From Candidatus Woesearchaeota archaeon (GTDB taxonomy: Archaea > Nanobdellota > Nanobdellia > Woesearchaeales > B29-G15), in the NCBI GenBank assembly GCA_003650585.1, contig QMQS01000010.1:1-15346 (forward strand): DNA of 15,346 nucleotides, written 5' to 3'. Shown in pieces: positions 14,524-15,346 of this stretch. Made by a program: the position numbers and the translations under genes. A model generated the notes under the pieces. That model saw only the letters and a list, made by a program, of their open reading frames with translations. It was not told where the DNA came from and did not search any database. How positions within the stretch are numbered: the first letter of the stretch is position 1; each line of letters opens with the position of its first letter.

Positions 14524-14599
14524 CCTGAGTCTTTGGTTGCTGACGGACCCGGAGGCAACGAGGACTGGCGTCCTGAGTCTCCGGTCCCTAACGGACCCG
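14524..14599 (-). repeat. 48-base tandem partial duplication at the 3' end of the tRNA gene
   Basis: Segments 14524-14551 and 14572-14599 match at 23 of 28 positions and lie exactly 48 bases apart. Both begin CCTGAGTCT and end ACGGACCCG on the plus strand; in the second copy the last seven bases are the 3' acceptor strand of tRNA-Arg. The other copy therefore duplicates the tRNA end plus its 3' flank. It may be the trace of slippage or of recombination at a tRNA attachment site. Confidence 0.6.
14545..14587 (-). other. Strong nested hairpin in the 3' trailer of the tRNA
   Basis: Arms 14545-14554 and 14579-14587 pair over nine bases with one bulged C. Inside them 14561-14565 and 14570-14574 form a second five-pair stem with a four-base loop. 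No T-run follows directly, so it is not a standard archaeal terminator. It could stabilise or help process the tRNA trailer, or be a small RNA in its own right. Confidence 0.45.
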
Positions 14600-14696
14600 C
14601 GGGGATTCGAACCCCGGATCTACAGCTCGCTTCTCAACTGCCAACAGCAGTATTGATTAGGAGGCTGTCGCATTATCCAGACTATGCTACGGGTCC
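14592..14696 (-). tRNA. tRNA-Arg (anticodon CCU) with a 30-base intron
   Basis: The minus strand folds into a full cloverleaf: seven-pair acceptor GGACCCG/CGGGTCC, D stem GCAT/ATGC with loop GG, anticodon stem ACAGC/GCTGT, loop C-T-C-C-T-A-A with anticodon CCT for AGG codons, five-base variable loop, and T stem CGGGG/CCCCG around TTCGAAT. A14, T54-T55-C56 and A58 are in place. Exon 1 is 14658-14696, the intron 14628-14657, exon 2 14592-14627. The mature tRNA is 75 bases including discriminator G; CCA is not encoded. The nearest TATA box lies about 85 bases upstream, suggesting a leader of about 60 bases removed by RNase P. Confidence 0.93.
14628..14657 (-). other. tRNA intron at position 37/38 with bulge-helix-bulge fold
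   Basis: The fold is: anticodon stem; 3' bulge CGA; four-base central helix CTCC/GAAG with one C-A mismatch; 5' bulge TAA; then the intron stem TCAA/TTGA continuing into CTGC/GCAG with a five-base loop. Cuts two bases into each bulge remove exactly 30 bases and restore a seven-base anticodon loop. The central-helix mismatch makes it a relaxed motif. Confidence 0.85.
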
Positions 14697-14715
14697 ATTG
14701 TTTTTTGTTTTTGCT

Positions 14716-14736
14716 CAAGCTTTTCCTAAAAGCTTG
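14716..14736. repeat. Perfect inverted repeat in the tRNA leader
   Basis: CAAGCTTTT and AAAAGCTTG are perfect nine-base arms around a three-base spacer, 20-40 bases upstream of the tRNA. On the minus strand an A-rich stretch, not a T-run, follows, so it is unlikely to terminate the receiver gene. It would form a hairpin in a leader-containing pre-tRNA. Confidence 0.6.
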
Positions 14737-14779
14737 CCACGGCTTGATACGGGTCCAACAGGAAGAGCTTGAGAATGAA

Positions 14780-14788
14780 TTTTTAAAT
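14780..14788 (-). promoter_or_regulatory. TATA box, probable promoter of the tRNA gene
   Basis: Minus-strand ATTTAAAAA is a good TATA box. It predicts transcription start near 14757, immediately before a copy of the tRNA's first nine bases (14748-14756). The remaining stretch 14789-14899, between it and the end of the receiver gene, shows nothing else I can support. Confidence 0.5.
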
Positions 14789-14899
14789 CTTTCTAATAGT
14801 TCATATAGCTACAGCAGAAACAGAATATGGTCAAAGTTGTTGGGTGAAGAGGGAGCGAGAAGATTAACGTTTTATGCGGGTCTACTTTGGGGGTATTAT

Positions 14900-15331
14900 T
14901 CACAATTGCTTTCTTTGTTGCGGCGTTTCTTGCCTAAAGCCACCTATGAGTTGCTTAATCCTTTCCACTAAGGTATCACACACCTCTTTGGTGTAGTCTT
15001 CAGCAACAAAAACATCCAAGCCAAGCTCAACATAAGGCTCTTTGTGCTGATTATTACCATGCACCAGCACCACAAGCTTAATACCATGCCTATCACAAGC
15101 TGCTTTAACACTCCTACAAAACTCAATAGGGTCCTTGCCATTGGAATAATCTTCAGGAGAGAGTATTAACGCATCTATGGTACTACCTCTATACTCCAAA
15201 GTGCGGGCAGAAAAGCTCTCACTAACAAAAGGCCCCCCAACACAATAACCCGAGGTTAGCAATGCTTGGCATAGCCGAATATGAAACTCTTTTGCCTTGA
15301 ACGCCAAATAAACAGACTTTTGTCCAAACAT
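14900..15331 (-). CDS. Degenerate receiver-like (CheY-fold) protein
   Basis: The 143 residues follow the alternating beta/alpha order of a response-regulator receiver: strands near 5-10, 52-58 ('I-D-A-L-I-L-S'), 84-91 ('I-K-L-V-V-L-V-H') and 106-111 ('D-V-F-V-A-E'), each followed by a helix, and a basic Gln-rich tail. The residue after strand 3 that should be the phosphorylated Asp is Ser58; the Thr/Ser after strand 4 is His/Gly; the Lys after strand 5 is Ala-Glu. It is therefore probably a pseudo-receiver that binds a partner without phosphorylation. There is no output domain and no kinase in the window. The assignment is by fold pattern only. Its promoter lies at or beyond the window edge. 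Confidence 0.6.
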   Translation of the reverse strand: MFGQKSVYLAFKAKEFHIRLCQALLTSGYCVGGPFVSESFSARTLEYRGSTIDALILSPEDYSNGKDPIEFCRSVKAACDRHGIKLVVLVHGNNQHKEPYVELGLDVFVAEDYTKEVCDTLVERIKQLIGGFRQETPQQRKQL

Positions 15332-15346
15332 AGAGCAGATTAAGCA

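Noticed and set aside
14524..14599. CRISPR-like repeat pair
   Set aside because: Only two imperfect copies, one of which is the tRNA end; no third repeat, no leader and no cas gene.
14716..14736. Rho-independent-type terminator of the receiver gene
   Set aside because: On the receiver's strand the hairpin is followed by A residues, not T; archaeal termination relies on T-runs.
14684..14971. 95-codon plus-strand open frame over the tRNA 5' end, leader hairpin and receiver 3' end
   Set aside because: Its ATG lies in the tRNA, the first third runs through the inverted repeat, and no in-frame ATG or GTG follows the nearby TATA box. The final 72 bases are antisense to the receiver gene. A 45-codon version from TTG 14837 cannot be excluded but has no support.

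Overview
The window reads as a compact archaeal chromosome segment, most likely from a DPANN-type lineage such as the Woesearchaeota/Pacearchaeota group; the lineage is an inference, the domain is well supported. Supporting signs are archaeal TATA boxes 25-30 bases upstream of leaderless or nearly leaderless starts, a tRNA intron at the canonical archaeal position 37/38 with a bulge-helix-bulge fold, the wybutosine enzyme Taw3, a class III (archaeal pilin) signal peptide, and a stand-alone NFACT-R protein. Only the left-end surface-protein gene runs on the plus strand; every other gene is on the minus strand and genes are tightly packed, often overlapping.

Layout. 1-1856 (+): 3' part of a large S-layer-like surface protein with a C-terminal membrane anchor, split by an in-frame TAA at 1239-1241. 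6946-1842 (-): a four-gene operon of a 522-residue protein I do not recognise, a TIM-barrel protein carrying the full endonuclease IV metal-ligand set but split by about 300 inserted residues, a nucleotidyltransferase with a helical C-terminal domain, and Taw3. 8710-6992 (-): a CPA2 cation/proton antiporter with a TrkA-N domain. 10360-8745 (-): stand-alone NFACT-R protein translationally coupled to NAD(P)H-hydrate dehydratase (NnrD). 12919-10406 (-): flippase-like membrane protein, family 2 glycosyltransferase, small two-helix membrane protein and pilin-like protein, consistent with cell-surface glycan and pilin work. 14456-12987 (-): a shortened PEP-synthase-like ATP-grasp plus swivelling-domain protein. 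14592-14696 (-): intron-containing tRNA-Arg(CCU), flanked by extra copies of both halves of its acceptor stem. 15331-14900 (-): a degenerate response-regulator receiver.

The most unusual points are the in-frame stop inside one conserved domain of the surface protein, the split endonuclease IV-like barrel inside an uncharacterised operon, the nested acceptor-stem repeats and strong hairpin around the tRNA, and a nearly identical 18-20 base promoter element in front of two neighbouring transcription units. I saw no CRISPR array, insertion sequence, transposase or rRNA. The only stretch over 300 bases without a protein gene is 14457-14899, which holds the tRNA, its repeats and two TATA boxes.
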